A stretch of 64,000 nucleotides of DNA, from the NCBI GenBank assembly GCA_900109435.1, contig FNZT01000006.1:179190-243189 (forward strand), given 5' to 3'. Position 1 is the stretch's first letter, and every line of letters starts with the position of its first letter. Of this stretch, positions 16,848-26,367 are shown piece after piece. Origin of the DNA: Ruminococcus sp. YRD2003 (GTDB lineage Bacteria > Bacillota > Clostridia > Oscillospirales > Ruminococcaceae). The notes beneath the pieces were generated by a model. It was not told the origin of the DNA. It did not search any database and saw nothing but the letters and a program-made list of their open reading frames with translations. Both the position numbers and the translations under genes were made by a program.

Positions 16848-17798
16848 TTATTCCTCTTTGTCGCGGAGTGCCTTGCCTGTTATTTCAAGGAATACCTCGT
16901 TGAGCGTCGGGAGCTCCGAATATACGCGTCCGAAGCCGAGCTCGCGCTTCTGCAATACTTCAAGTGCGCGTATGAGATTGTGCTTGCCGCCCGAACAGCT
17001 TATCACGAGCAGCTTTTCGTCGTATTTCACGTCGTATACGTGCGGGAGAGCCCTCATCTCCGCGAGCACATCTTCTCCGAGCCCGAGCGCTTCGATTGAG
17101 ATGGTCTCGGTGTTCTTTATCATGCGCTTGAGCTCGTCCTTCGTGCCCTCTGCGACCTTTCTGCCTCTGTCCATTATCGCGATACGCGTACATATCTGCT
17201 CTACCTCCTCCATATAGTGGGAGGTGTAGATTATCGTCACGCCGTTCTTGTTGAGCTCCTGTATGCCCTCGAGTATCTTGTTGCGGCTCTGCGGGTCGAC
17301 GGCTACTGTCGGCTCGTCGAGGATTATAAGCTTTGGCTTGTGAGCTATGCCGCAGGCTATGTTCAGTCTGCGGAGAAGTCCTCCCGATAGCTTCTTCGGA
17401 TAGAACTTGGTGAATTCTTCAAGTCCGACGAACTTTATCGCCTCTTCGACGTACTGCTTTCGCAGCTTCTTGTCCGTGATATAGAGCCCGCAGAAGTAGT
17501 CGATGTTCTCATAGACAGTCAGTTCCTCGCTGACTACGACATTTTGCATGATGACACCTATGTCCTTCTTTATATCGTAGCTCACGGGAGTCATCTTCTT
17601 GCCGAATATCTCGATACTGCCTTTGTCGAACGAAAGCAGCGAAAGCAGGCAGTTTATCGTGGTCGTCTTGCCTGAACCGTTAGGTCCGAGCAGACCGAAT
17701 ATCTCGCCTTCCTTTATTTCGAGACTGAAGTGGTCGAGCGCTACGAGCTCACCGTATCTCTTGACGAGATTGTCTATTTTTACAACAGTTTTTTCCAT
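16848..17798 (-). CDS. ABC transporter ATP-binding protein
   Basis: 316 residues. Walker A GPNGSGKTT (38-46), Q-loop IGVIMQN, signature LSGGLLRRLNIACG, Walker B LIILDEP and switch His in YTSHYMEE. The C-terminal extension of about 80 residues is usual for ABC-2 exporters. It is the first gene of the operon, with AGGAGGT seven bases before the ATG. Its promoter carries a bipartite operator (17869-17906) shared with the gene at 33751-36135, so a NarL-type activator is a plausible regulator. Confidence 0.93.
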   Translation of the reverse strand: MEKTVVKIDNLVKRYGELVALDHFSLEIKEGEIFGLLGPNGSGKTTTINCLLSLLSFDKGSIEIFGKKMTPVSYDIKKDIGVIMQNVVVSEELTVYENIDYFCGLYITDKKLRKQYVEEAIKFVGLEEFTKFYPKKLSGGLLRRLNIACGIAHKPKLIILDEPTVAVDPQSRNKILEGIQELNKNGVTIIYTSHYMEEVEQICTRIAIMDRGRKVAEGTKDELKRMIKNTETISIEALGLGEDVLAEMRALPHVYDVKYDEKLLVISCSGGKHNLIRALEVLQKRELGFGRVYSELPTLNEVFLEITGKALRDKEE

Positions 17799-17839
17799 AT
17801 TTTACCTCCTGTATGGCATCTGTGTTTCTCACTGTATCC

Positions 17840-17906
17840 ATTATAGCTCATACGCCGCAGGAATTGAAGTGTCCCATGTCAGTTTTTTCATATGACAAAT
17901 GTCATA
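17840..17906 (-). promoter_or_regulatory. Activator-type promoter and bipartite operator of the ABC-2 operon
   Basis: The minus-strand -10 is TATAAT (17845-17840) with a poor -35 (TTCAAT). Upstream lies GTGTC-N4-GTCAGTTTTTT (17869-17887) and the perfect palindrome TATGACA-AA-TGTCATA (17891-17906). The same arrangement, at nearly the same distance from the -10 (23 versus 24 bases), occurs upstream of the gene at 33751-36135. Confidence 0.6.
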
Positions 17907-17927
17907 TTCCGAGGATCCACCCGAAAA

Positions 17928-17962
17928 CAAAAAAAGCCGTAAGGAAACCTGTCCTTACGGCT
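17928..17962 (-). terminator. Terminator of the 178-residue membrane protein gene
   Basis: Perfect 11-bp stem AGCCGTAAGGA / TCCTTACGGCT (17935-17962), followed on the minus strand by a T-run (the A-tract before 17935). Confidence 0.88.
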
Positions 17963-17997
17963 ATAATGCTTTTCATTTTAAAGTATCAGGTCGGAGC

Positions 17998-18534
17998 TTA
18001 TTTCAGAACAACGCCCCAGTTTGAACTGATCTTATGATACAAGCGTACCTTCTCCTTCTTCTTCTGCTTCTTTAACATCAGAAGCACTCCTGCTGTGATA
18101 AGAAGTGTAAGGAGGACGCCGAGCACTATCATCGGTATTCCCGCACCCAATGCAAAGAACAGCAATGCCCATACGATAATAGCAGCAATGAGGATAAGAG
18201 GCAGACAGAACGAAGTGAAGTTTCTGTTCTTTACCTTGATATAATGCTGAATATCGCTGATAGATAGCATTTCATAGTTACGTGCAATGAAGTTGTCCGG
18301 CTGAGCCCATTTGCAAAAAGCAGCGAGGCTGTCAAACTTTGCGTTATAATCCTGATAATCGTGAAATTTTTCATTGAAACGAGCAACACGGTAGAGCACA
18401 TTGACGCTTCCGCCGGGATTGGTCTCAGCGTCCATAACGTGAATGATCGTGCCTGCTGCAGCCTGACCTTTCACATTTTTTGTGATAAGATACTTTCGGT
18501 CTACCGCTTCATCTATATTTAGCAAATGAGTCAT
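17998..18534 (-). CDS. Uncharacterised membrane protein
   Basis: 178 residues. A soluble N-terminal part of about 105 residues precedes two closely spaced membrane helices (about 107-152) and a very basic tail (LKKQKKKEKVRLYHK). I do not recognise the family. It has a good promoter at 18630-18658 and its own terminator, so it is a single-gene unit between the ABC operon and the kinase/phosphatase cluster. Confidence 0.75.
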   Translation of the reverse strand: MTHLLNIDEAVDRKYLITKNVKGQAAAGTIIHVMDAETNPGGSVNVLYRVARFNEKFHDYQDYNAKFDSLAAFCKWAQPDNFIARNYEMLSISDIQHYIKVKNRNFTSFCLPLILIAAIIVWALLFFALGAGIPMIVLGVLLTLLITAGVLLMLKKQKKKEKVRLYHKISSNWGVVLK

Positions 18535-18629
18535 AAAAATACCTTCCTTGACTTTAAGAATAATACTAAACGAATGTGGATACGGCGAATCAAGCCCGCG
18601 GATGTAACAGATGCTTTAGTTCCACATTT

Positions 18630-18658
18630 ATTTTAACACAAGCTTAAAAACTTTGCAA
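18630..18658 (-). promoter_or_regulatory. Promoter of the 178-residue membrane protein gene
   Basis: Minus strand: TTGCAA (18658-18653), 17-base spacer, TAAAAT (18635-18630) with a TG just upstream of the -10. The rest of the gap 18535-18833 shows no convincing gene, and no clear terminator for the cluster upstream. Confidence 0.7.
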
Positions 18659-18833
18659 GACAAAACAAAGATTTTAAACAAGCTCTGTGTATTAATAAAC
18701 AAGGCATTCAAGTTCTGCTCGTATCAGCTATTGTGTGCAAGCCATACAAGCATGATACATCTGCATTCATAAGACGGAGCAAACTTCTCACATCTTTCAA
18801 GCTGCTGAAACAGCGTTCATTTCACGCCTGATA

Positions 18834-20114
<1,281 letters not shown>

Positions 20115-20122
20115 TTATGTTA

Positions 20123-21037
20123 TCATTCCGTCTCAACATGCTTTTTTAGTCTTTCTGCCTTTCTGTCGGCTGCACGCTGTTTATTGGCAGAAACCTCGGA
20201 AGCTATCAGCTCCGACTTTTCCTCAAGCAGCTCCTTGTCATAGATACATGAGAGTGAGATATCGTCCTCTGTTCCGAAGTGAGCACGCTTTGTAAGGTTA
20301 TTGACGATGATATTCTTGAAGCTGTCAATATCGCCCAGCTGGCTTGTAATTATGGTATGATAATCAAGGAAGTCAAATTCGCTTCCAAAGGAGGTATAGA
20401 GTCCGTCGGTCGAAGTGAACATGGCGATGAGCTTCTGCTTATCGCGGTAGAATGCGCTGAAAAGTCCGGCTGCATTTGAATTGCACATCGACGCCGTAAC
20501 GTTCGCCGGGGCTGCTTCATTGTACTCCATTGGCATCACAGCCTTTCCGTCATCGAATATAGCGACCAGAGTACCGTCACCGATCTGTACGCCGAAAGTG
20601 AACTTTTTCCCTGCGACTCCGACTATCAGGGTCGTGCCATAATATGACTCCGGCGGGATAGCTTCAAATTCCTCTTCCGTGAATTTGCTCTTTTCCTCTT
20701 CTGTTACAGGATTGTTCTTTATATGCTCTTCAACAAGACGATTCCAGTCAGAGATGATCTGCTTCTGGATATTTTTGATTATCATCCTGTGATTCTTCGG
20801 AAAGCTCTCTTCAAAGCTTTTCTTGTCGGCATAGAATCTGTCTATCGTTGAGATAGTTGCCTCAACGGCAAATTTCGAGCCTATATTGCTGCGAAAGTGC
20901 TTTTTGCTGCCGTGACCGTCGGCTACGACGCATACAGCATAATCATCACAGACCTTATAGGCAGAACTGTCCTGACAAACCAGACCTGTCTTTTCATGAC
21001 TCGCACCCATGACCGAGTGACTGAAACCATTGAACAT
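20123..21037 (-). CDS. PP2C-family protein serine/threonine phosphatase (TerY-P triad type)
   Basis: 304 residues. PP2C motifs: QDSS near the N-terminus (Asp23), VADGHGS with metal-binding Asp40/Gly41, a GDG segment (VQIGDGTLVAI), FTSTDGLY and TEDDISLSCIY with the final metal Asp. It has a Glu/Lys-rich insertion after the first motif and a charged C-terminal helix. It lies between the VWA gene (48 bases upstream) and the deaminase-like gene. It probably reverses phosphorylation by the kinase at 21956-23299. Confidence 0.9.
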   Translation of the reverse strand: MFNGFSHSVMGASHEKTGLVCQDSSAYKVCDDYAVCVVADGHGSKKHFRSNIGSKFAVEATISTIDRFYADKKSFEESFPKNHRMIIKNIQKQIISDWNRLVEEHIKNNPVTEEEKSKFTEEEFEAIPPESYYGTTLIVGVAGKKFTFGVQIGDGTLVAIFDDGKAVMPMEYNEAAPANVTASMCNSNAAGLFSAFYRDKQKLIAMFTSTDGLYTSFGSEFDFLDYHTIITSQLGDIDSFKNIIVNNLTKRAHFGTEDDISLSCIYDKELLEEKSELIASEVSANKQRAADRKAERLKKHVETE

Positions 21038-21085
21038 TAAATCTCGGACCCCTTCCAGTATTTTTTATCAGGTGATAAGGTCGGT

Positions 21086-21928
21086 TTACCAGCCTGTATC
21101 GAAAGGAACATCGTCTGTTTCTGTTTTTCCGACGAGTTCCTGTATCTGCTGACCGAGGAGCTTCTGCTTTGCTGCAAAAACGTCCTCTTCGCCAAGCTCG
21201 TGGCTCGTATCGTCGGAGAGAGTCATACTCTTGCTTCCTATCTGAGAAGAGGTAACAGCGATGATCTTTATCATCTGTGCGAGCTGGCCGCCTGAATATG
21301 CGTGAACAACTGTATCGGGCGAACCTGTGAATTCGGCGAGAACATTGTCGTTAGCCTCGTTGCCGATACCAAGAGCAGCTTTAAGGCCGAACTTGTACCA
21401 GCTGTTAGCCTGGAGCTCCTTGAGTCCTGCCTTATAATCGTCTGAGGGATAACCGTCAGTCATAAGGAAGATAACGGGAGCGAACGAGAGCGAAGGCGAA
21501 TTGAGGAAGCCGTTGCGCGACATTCTCACATTGAGCTCCTTCAGAGCAGCTCCAAGGCTGGTAACGCCGCTTGCACGGAGTCTTGCCCACTCAAATTCTT
21601 CTATCGGGATAGGTGTTGAATACATCCATCTTACATCGGTCGAGAAAGTGAGGACAGCTACCTTGACTTCGGTATCAGCCTCGCCGACCTTGCGTATCTC
21701 GGGGATGAGCTCTTCCATAACGGTATTGAGCTCGCCCATCTTCTTGCCCTTCATACTTCCCGAAGTATCAATAAGGAAGAAGATCACAAGGCTCTTTCTT
21801 GAAACGCCTGTTGCACTGAGGGGATCGTCGTCGAAATCGAGCGGATCGTTTACAGCTGAGTTAGCAGTATAATCGGGAGCAGCAGGATTCGTTGCCGCAT
21901 TTGCGCCGATAATATTATCGTTATTCAT
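21086..21928 (-). CDS. TerY-type von Willebrand factor A domain protein
   Basis: 280 residues from the ATG at 21928. An upstream ATG at 21937 overlaps the AAAGG ribosome site, so it is not preferred. The MIDAS metal site is complete: DTSGSM (54-59), the Thr of SGVTSLGAAL, and Asp in FLMTDGYPSDD. A disordered N-terminus of about 40 residues precedes the domain. TerY-like VWA proteins form a recognised triad with a PP2C phosphatase and a kinase in tellurite/stress systems, and all three are adjacent here. Confidence 0.9.
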   Translation of the reverse strand: MNNDNIIGANAATNPAAPDYTANSAVNDPLDFDDDPLSATGVSRKSLVIFFLIDTSGSMKGKKMGELNTVMEELIPEIRKVGEADTEVKVAVLTFSTDVRWMYSTPIPIEEFEWARLRASGVTSLGAALKELNVRMSRNGFLNSPSLSFAPVIFLMTDGYPSDDYKAGLKELQANSWYKFGLKAALGIGNEANDNVLAEFTGSPDTVVHAYSGGQLAQMIKIIAVTSSQIGSKSMTLSDDTSHELGEEDVFAAKQKLLGQQIQELVGKTETDDVPFDTGW

Positions 21929-21955
21929 AAAATACATCCTTTCAGTAAGCTGAAA

Positions 21956-23299
21956 TTAGATTTGGGCTTTGATCTCGCCAAAGTCGATCTCGAGACCCTG
22001 CCATACCGGGAAACCCTTTCCCGGAGCTATATCGTAAAAAACGCCGTCAGGCATTTTTGCACGCCATTTTCTGTCTGAGCAATTCTTTATTCCGAGAACT
22101 CCGGGCTTCAGCTTGTTCTCGACAAGCTCTCCCGCGACCTTCATAAATTCCTCGGATTCGGGGTTCATCTCGCACTCATAGAACTTGCAGCCGAGGTAGA
22201 GCGGCATACGGTAGCTCCTGTTGCTGAAGCCGAGAGTTGAGAATTCCATGCCGCACTTGGGGCACTTGAACGTCTTTTCGGTAGGCTGTACGAACATAGA
22301 AGCGAAATTCGTTCTTCCGCAGCCGCACATGATTATCTCGGAACGCAGTCTGATGAAGAGCTTCTGCCATTCATTCTCGATTATACGCTTTGTCGGGTCG
22401 GTTATTCCGATCGTGAACGAGCGGATAAATGCGTCCTTTATGTAATCGGGATAAATTCTCCAGAATTTTATAACGTTGTCGTGGATACCTCTTACGGGAC
22501 GGTTGGAAGCATCATTCGGGTCATATACGAATACTGCGTTCTGACCGTAGTGCTTCAGCTCTGACGATTCGGTGAGGCAAACATCTCTGACCACCTTTTC
22601 GCCCTCCATGGGATCGCCTCGGAAGAGGAGCTTGAACAGTACGACCGCAAGCGAATACTTATCGGTCTGTACGTTCGGCTGAGCGATGCCTCTTACGACC
22701 TCGGGAGCCATATATCCCGGCTTGCCGCCGATACCGAAGTTGCTGCCGTCAGGAGCGATGTTATCACAGTCGCAGACGAGCACTGCACCCGTATTAACGT
22801 TTATGAAGAAGCCTCCGTCGTTAAGGTCCTGATAGCTCTTGCCTGCTCTGTGGAGGAGGCGGAAGGAATTAACGATATTGATAACAGCTGTTATCATAGC
22901 TGTGAGGCTGCTGAACTTGACGTCCTTCTTCACAGCTCTTCCCGTGAGCGGGTCGACCTCGAGCTTGTAGGTGTTGAGTATATCAACGAAGGAATCGAAG
23001 CCATCGGGCTTGAGGTCCATGATATACCCGAATGTTCCGTCCTCGGTCTCCTTTGTTAGGTATTTCGGCCAGAGGAACTTATTGTCGGGAGGACCGTCCG
23101 CGATATTGCTGCGGAGATTCTTCAGAAACTCCTTTGGCTTTTTCATCTTGTCTATGTCATACCATTTCAGCGCCCATTTCTGTCCGTTGAAACGCACAAG
23201 GTATACCGTACCCTGTCCGCCGCTGCCGATAACACTTAAAACCTGCGCCTTTCCGCCGAATTCGAGTTCGACTTCCTGACCAATTTCAAGCTCTGTCAT
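21956..23299 (-). CDS. Protein kinase-like protein with C-terminal zinc ribbon (TerY-P triad kinase)
   Basis: 447 residues. The kinase fold shows the glycine loop GSGGQG (25-30), Lys45 (WALKWYD), a divergent catalytic loop YQDLNDGGFFIN with Asp158, a CDCDN segment in place of DFG (Asp177/Asp179), and GYMAPEV. A four-Cys zinc ribbon follows (CGCGRT...CPKCG), then a C-terminal domain. This kinase-plus-zinc-ribbon plan is that of the kinase in TerY-P triads. The gene is 27 bases upstream of the VWA gene. Activity is likely but the HRD-to-YQD change is notable. Confidence 0.85.
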   Translation of the reverse strand: MTELEIGQEVELEFGGKAQVLSVIGSGGQGTVYLVRFNGQKWALKWYDIDKMKKPKEFLKNLRSNIADGPPDNKFLWPKYLTKETEDGTFGYIMDLKPDGFDSFVDILNTYKLEVDPLTGRAVKKDVKFSSLTAMITAVINIVNSFRLLHRAGKSYQDLNDGGFFINVNTGAVLVCDCDNIAPDGSNFGIGGKPGYMAPEVVRGIAQPNVQTDKYSLAVVLFKLLFRGDPMEGEKVVRDVCLTESSELKHYGQNAVFVYDPNDASNRPVRGIHDNVIKFWRIYPDYIKDAFIRSFTIGITDPTKRIIENEWQKLFIRLRSEIIMCGCGRTNFASMFVQPTEKTFKCPKCGMEFSTLGFSNRSYRMPLYLGCKFYECEMNPESEEFMKVAGELVENKLKPGVLGIKNCSDRKWRAKMPDGVFYDIAPGKGFPVWQGLEIDFGEIKAQI

Positions 23300-23341
23300 A
23301 TAATTACATCCTTTCGTTTGTGGTGTATTCTGTCATGAGTA

Positions 23342-24379
23342 TCAATCATCATCTTCAATTCCTGCTGTTGTAACGAGTCTATAATCGATGCGGTTCGACA
23401 GGCAGAATTTATGAACATATGAATTTTCAAAGCAGTGTATCGTGAGATTCGGACAGTATGAGAAAGCGTTTGTATCAATGAACTTTACGCTTTCGGGCAG
23501 ATACAGCTTTCGGAGCTTTTCGCAGCCCGAGAAAGCCTCAGCACCTATACTGCTGACTGTATCGGGGATATCTATCGTTTCAAGGCTCGTGCAGAACGAG
23601 AACGTGCTGTCTTCTATCTCAAGTATGCCTGACGGTATCTTTACCATTGCGAGCTTAGCGCACTGGCAGAATGCGCCCTGCTTGATGACCCTGAGCGAAT
23701 CAGGCAGCTCAAGACCTCTCAGACGCTTGCACGATGAGAAAGCATACTCGCCTATCGCAAGCAGCGACGAAGGAAGCTTTACCGTTCTGAGCGAACCAAA
23801 TCCGTCGAAGCAGAAGCTTTCTATCTTGGTATAGCCCTCTGCTATCTCGATATTGCTTCTCAGGCGGTATCTTACAGCATCTATCGGTCGGAACACCTTA
23901 TCGTCTATGCTCACACGCACCGCTTTCTTTTCTGGCACGGGTTCGTGGTCGTTTTCATCGGTGACTATCCTCATCGGTGATTCATACGGCCAGCCGATAA
24001 GATACGTAAAACAGGCAAGAACAAATTCCGCAGCATTTTCTGCAAGGAACACATCACCGAGCATGAAGCTCTTTGCCTTCATGATGGCTATCTCCCTGTT
24101 ATCGTCTGCAAGGAGCATCCTGAACACGCCAAGATTGTACATATTCTGAAGCAAACGGCGTTCCTTGTCGTGGTCGGGGATGTGATCATAGAGCAGACCG
24201 ATAAACTGTTTTTTGTTCATTACTGCTCTCGGACCGTTGTCCACGACTATAGCTCTTAGCTGATGCTGAAATTCGATAGTGTTCTCAAAGCCCTCGATGG
24301 TCTGCGGAACAGGTGCTCCGCAGGACGGGCAGGCGACATATTTGGTTTTCAGTTCAGTACCGCATTTTTCGCACTGCAT
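23342..24379 (-). CDS. Zinc-ribbon protein with BspA-type leucine-rich repeats
   Basis: 345 residues. An N-terminal zinc ribbon uses Cys3, Cys6, Cys17 and Cys20. A helical middle region (about 30-150) follows, then about six LRR_5/BspA-type repeats of ~23 residues (such as LPSSLLAIGEYAFSSC and IPDTVSSIGAEAFSGC). There is no signal peptide, so this LRR is cytoplasmic, unlike most BspA-type surface proteins. It is first of the five downstream cluster genes and has a strong promoter at 24481-24509. A protein-binding adaptor for the kinase/VWA/PP2C set is inferred. Confidence 0.85.
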   Translation of the reverse strand: MQCEKCGTELKTKYVACPSCGAPVPQTIEGFENTIEFQHQLRAIVVDNGPRAVMNKKQFIGLLYDHIPDHDKERRLLQNMYNLGVFRMLLADDNREIAIMKAKSFMLGDVFLAENAAEFVLACFTYLIGWPYESPMRIVTDENDHEPVPEKKAVRVSIDDKVFRPIDAVRYRLRSNIEIAEGYTKIESFCFDGFGSLRTVKLPSSLLAIGEYAFSSCKRLRGLELPDSLRVIKQGAFCQCAKLAMVKIPSGILEIEDSTFSFCTSLETIDIPDTVSSIGAEAFSGCEKLRKLYLPESVKFIDTNAFSYCPNLTIHCFENSYVHKFCLSNRIDYRLVTTAGIEDDD

Positions 24380-24480
24380 AGTTTCCCTCCTGATATTAGC
24401 GCTCAGCGAAGAGGGGCAGCATTAAAAAACTGCTGCAAGCCAAGCAAAATTGTATTAAAATCGTAATCTATTATAGTTTA

Positions 24481-24509
24481 ATTATATCACTTATTGGTAT
24501 AAAAGTCAA
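24481..24509 (-). promoter_or_regulatory. Strong promoter of the LRR-kinase-VWA-PP2C-deaminase-like operon
   Basis: Minus strand: TTGACT (24509-24504), 17-base spacer ending TGA, TATAAT (24486-24481). It has the same -35, spacing and -10 as the promoter at 27522-27550. The ~95-base leader contains a GCAGCA...TGCTGC hairpin before the AGGAGGG ribosome site. Confidence 0.85.
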
Positions 24510-24588
24510 GGAACATAACGCCGAACATACGGCATCATTTTGCACACATTGCACAAAAGCCCATAGTCCTTTTCGCGTCTTATTTTGC

Positions 24589-24628
24589 ATGATAATTAAA
24601 AAAATGATAATTACCTAAATGATATAAT
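24589..24628. repeat. Three 15-bp-spaced ATGATAATT direct repeats
   Basis: ATGATAATT at 24589 and 24604, then ATGATATAAT at 24619, with exact 15-base periodicity. They lie between the hydrogenase-like gene's stop and the next promoter. They could be a binding array or a simple-sequence artefact. Confidence 0.5.
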
Positions 24629-24645
24629 ATAAACCTATAATTATT

Positions 24646-26325
24646 TTATTTTTTCATATCCTTGACAAGAACTTCGTTTATGCTCTCTACAAGCGAAGTG
24701 ATCTTGGATACCGACTCCTTTATCACTACCGAGCTCTCGTTCGTGGTATTGACATTGTCGTCAAGGTCGCTGAAAGCATCGATAGTCATATTGAGTATAC
24801 CGATAAGCTGTTCTACACTTTCCGCGTCCATCGTCGGATTTTCCGAGCAGAATGTAACGATATTCCGAAGCAGATCCTTAACTACAGCAGCACGCTCCTT
24901 TGTAGCAGAGGTCGATTCGTCGATAGAATCCATACTGCTGGTGATATTGACGATATCCTCCTTCAGCTTATCCGAAAGCTCAAGACATTCCGCTGTGACT
25001 TCCTCAAGCTTCTCATTCTTGACAGAGAGGGTCGAATGTCTCGCGATAAGGACTGATTTCGCGTGGATAATGCAGTTATCGGGCGTATTCAGTCCACGTG
25101 CTATCGCAACAGCCATGTCCTTGCAGGAATTGAAGCCGCAGGCGTGGCAGTTGAACTCCCTGTCCTCCTTGGAAAGCTTTCCCATTTTCTTATAAATGGG
25201 CTCGAGCTGCTGATCTGACGGAACAGGAGAAGGAACAGACGGCTTGTAGTTGCGCAGGAAGTCGGATTGACGGAGCTCCTCGTCGAAGCGCTTGAAGAGC
25301 TTATCATCTCCTCTGCCCATGAATCCCGATTTGCGGCGGTTCTTCGCTTCATTCTCGACCTTTCGCATTACGTCCATAACGTCGAAAACGGTCTGATCCG
25401 TTTTTGCGGCAGGTCCGATGTTGCAGCCGAAATCACACGAGAGAACATCAAATATCTGCGGATGCTTTACTTCAGGCATCCTTGCATACATATTGAGCTC
25501 GTCGTATACATTGCGAACGCCCTTTGAAGTCGTTATATTGATATCGGGGTTATGGAGCCAGAGATTGTCCCTCAGTCCGCCAGGACGCGAGTAGATACTT
25601 CCCATCTGTCCCTGAACATCATCAAATTTATACTCATAGCTGTCATTTGTATCGGCAGGAAAGCTTATGCCGTTTCTTTCAAAGTAATCCATAAGCTTGT
25701 CGATAGTGATGTTGTAGTCTATGAGCCCCGTATCCGAAAACTCTATTTTTTTTGCGATACAGGTTGAAAGATAAGCAATGGGGTTATTGCGGCGCAGATA
25801 TTGTTTCACGTATACAGCCGAGCAGGCAGCAGGGCTGTGTATAGGTGAGAGATTCTGAAGCATCTGCGGCTGGTATGTCTCTATGTACTTAACGATAGCC
25901 GAGCACGGCTGAGTAACGCGATTCCCCATGGAACCCTGTTCAATGGCTCTTATATGTGCCCAAGTGCAGATATCTGCACCGAATGATCCGTCATATACAG
26001 TACATCCCTGTCCTTTGAACCAGTCGAGCACGCCCTTCCATTTCGTGGGAAGAGCCGCCTTGATAGCAGGAGAGACGATCAGAATAAGCTTTTCTTTGAT
26101 AAGGTGTGACATTCCCTCTTCGGTATCATCGATATAATCTCTTGCTCCGTGATTGCAGATACGTACACATTCACCGCAGGCAATACACTTGTCAGGGTTT
26201 ACGGATATTATGAACCTGCCGTCATCGAGTTGTTTGACAGTATTGGCTTCGGGTGCGGGACAGCTTCTTATACATGAATTACAGCCTGTACATTTCTCGG
26301 GTTTAACAATAATCAATTCATTCAT
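24646..26325 (-). CDS. [FeFe]-hydrogenase-like sensory protein (ferredoxin, H-domain, Fe-S, helical signalling tail)
   Basis: 559 residues. Two N-terminal [4Fe-4S] motifs (Cys12/15/18/22 and Cys47/50/53/57) precede a hydrogenase large-subunit domain. Four Cys sit where the H-cluster ligands are expected: Cys141 (TQPCSAIVKYIE), ~Cys189 (STCIAKKIEF), and Cys297/Cys301 (LSCDFGCNIGP). The surrounding residues differ from catalytic enzymes (no TSCCPGW, no GGC). A further Fe-S domain follows (CHACGFNSCKDMA...DNC), then about 140 residues of helical, receptor-like tail. This matches the putative sensory [FeFe] groups, some of which are linked to PP2C phosphatases, as here. It lies 42 bases after a coiled-coil gene. 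Redox or H2 sensing is an inference. Confidence 0.8.
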   Translation of the reverse strand: MNELIIVKPEKCTGCNSCIRSCPAPEANTVKQLDDGRFIISVNPDKCIACGECVRICNHGARDYIDDTEEGMSHLIKEKLILIVSPAIKAALPTKWKGVLDWFKGQGCTVYDGSFGADICTWAHIRAIEQGSMGNRVTQPCSAIVKYIETYQPQMLQNLSPIHSPAACSAVYVKQYLRRNNPIAYLSTCIAKKIEFSDTGLIDYNITIDKLMDYFERNGISFPADTNDSYEYKFDDVQGQMGSIYSRPGGLRDNLWLHNPDINITTSKGVRNVYDELNMYARMPEVKHPQIFDVLSCDFGCNIGPAAKTDQTVFDVMDVMRKVENEAKNRRKSGFMGRGDDKLFKRFDEELRQSDFLRNYKPSVPSPVPSDQQLEPIYKKMGKLSKEDREFNCHACGFNSCKDMAVAIARGLNTPDNCIIHAKSVLIARHSTLSVKNEKLEEVTAECLELSDKLKEDIVNITSSMDSIDESTSATKERAAVVKDLLRNIVTFCSENPTMDAESVEQLIGILNMTIDAFSDLDDNVNTTNESSVVIKESVSKITSLVESINEVLVKDMKK

Positions 26326-26367
26326 CGTGTGGTACTCCTTGTATGTCTAAGAATTAGAATTATACTA

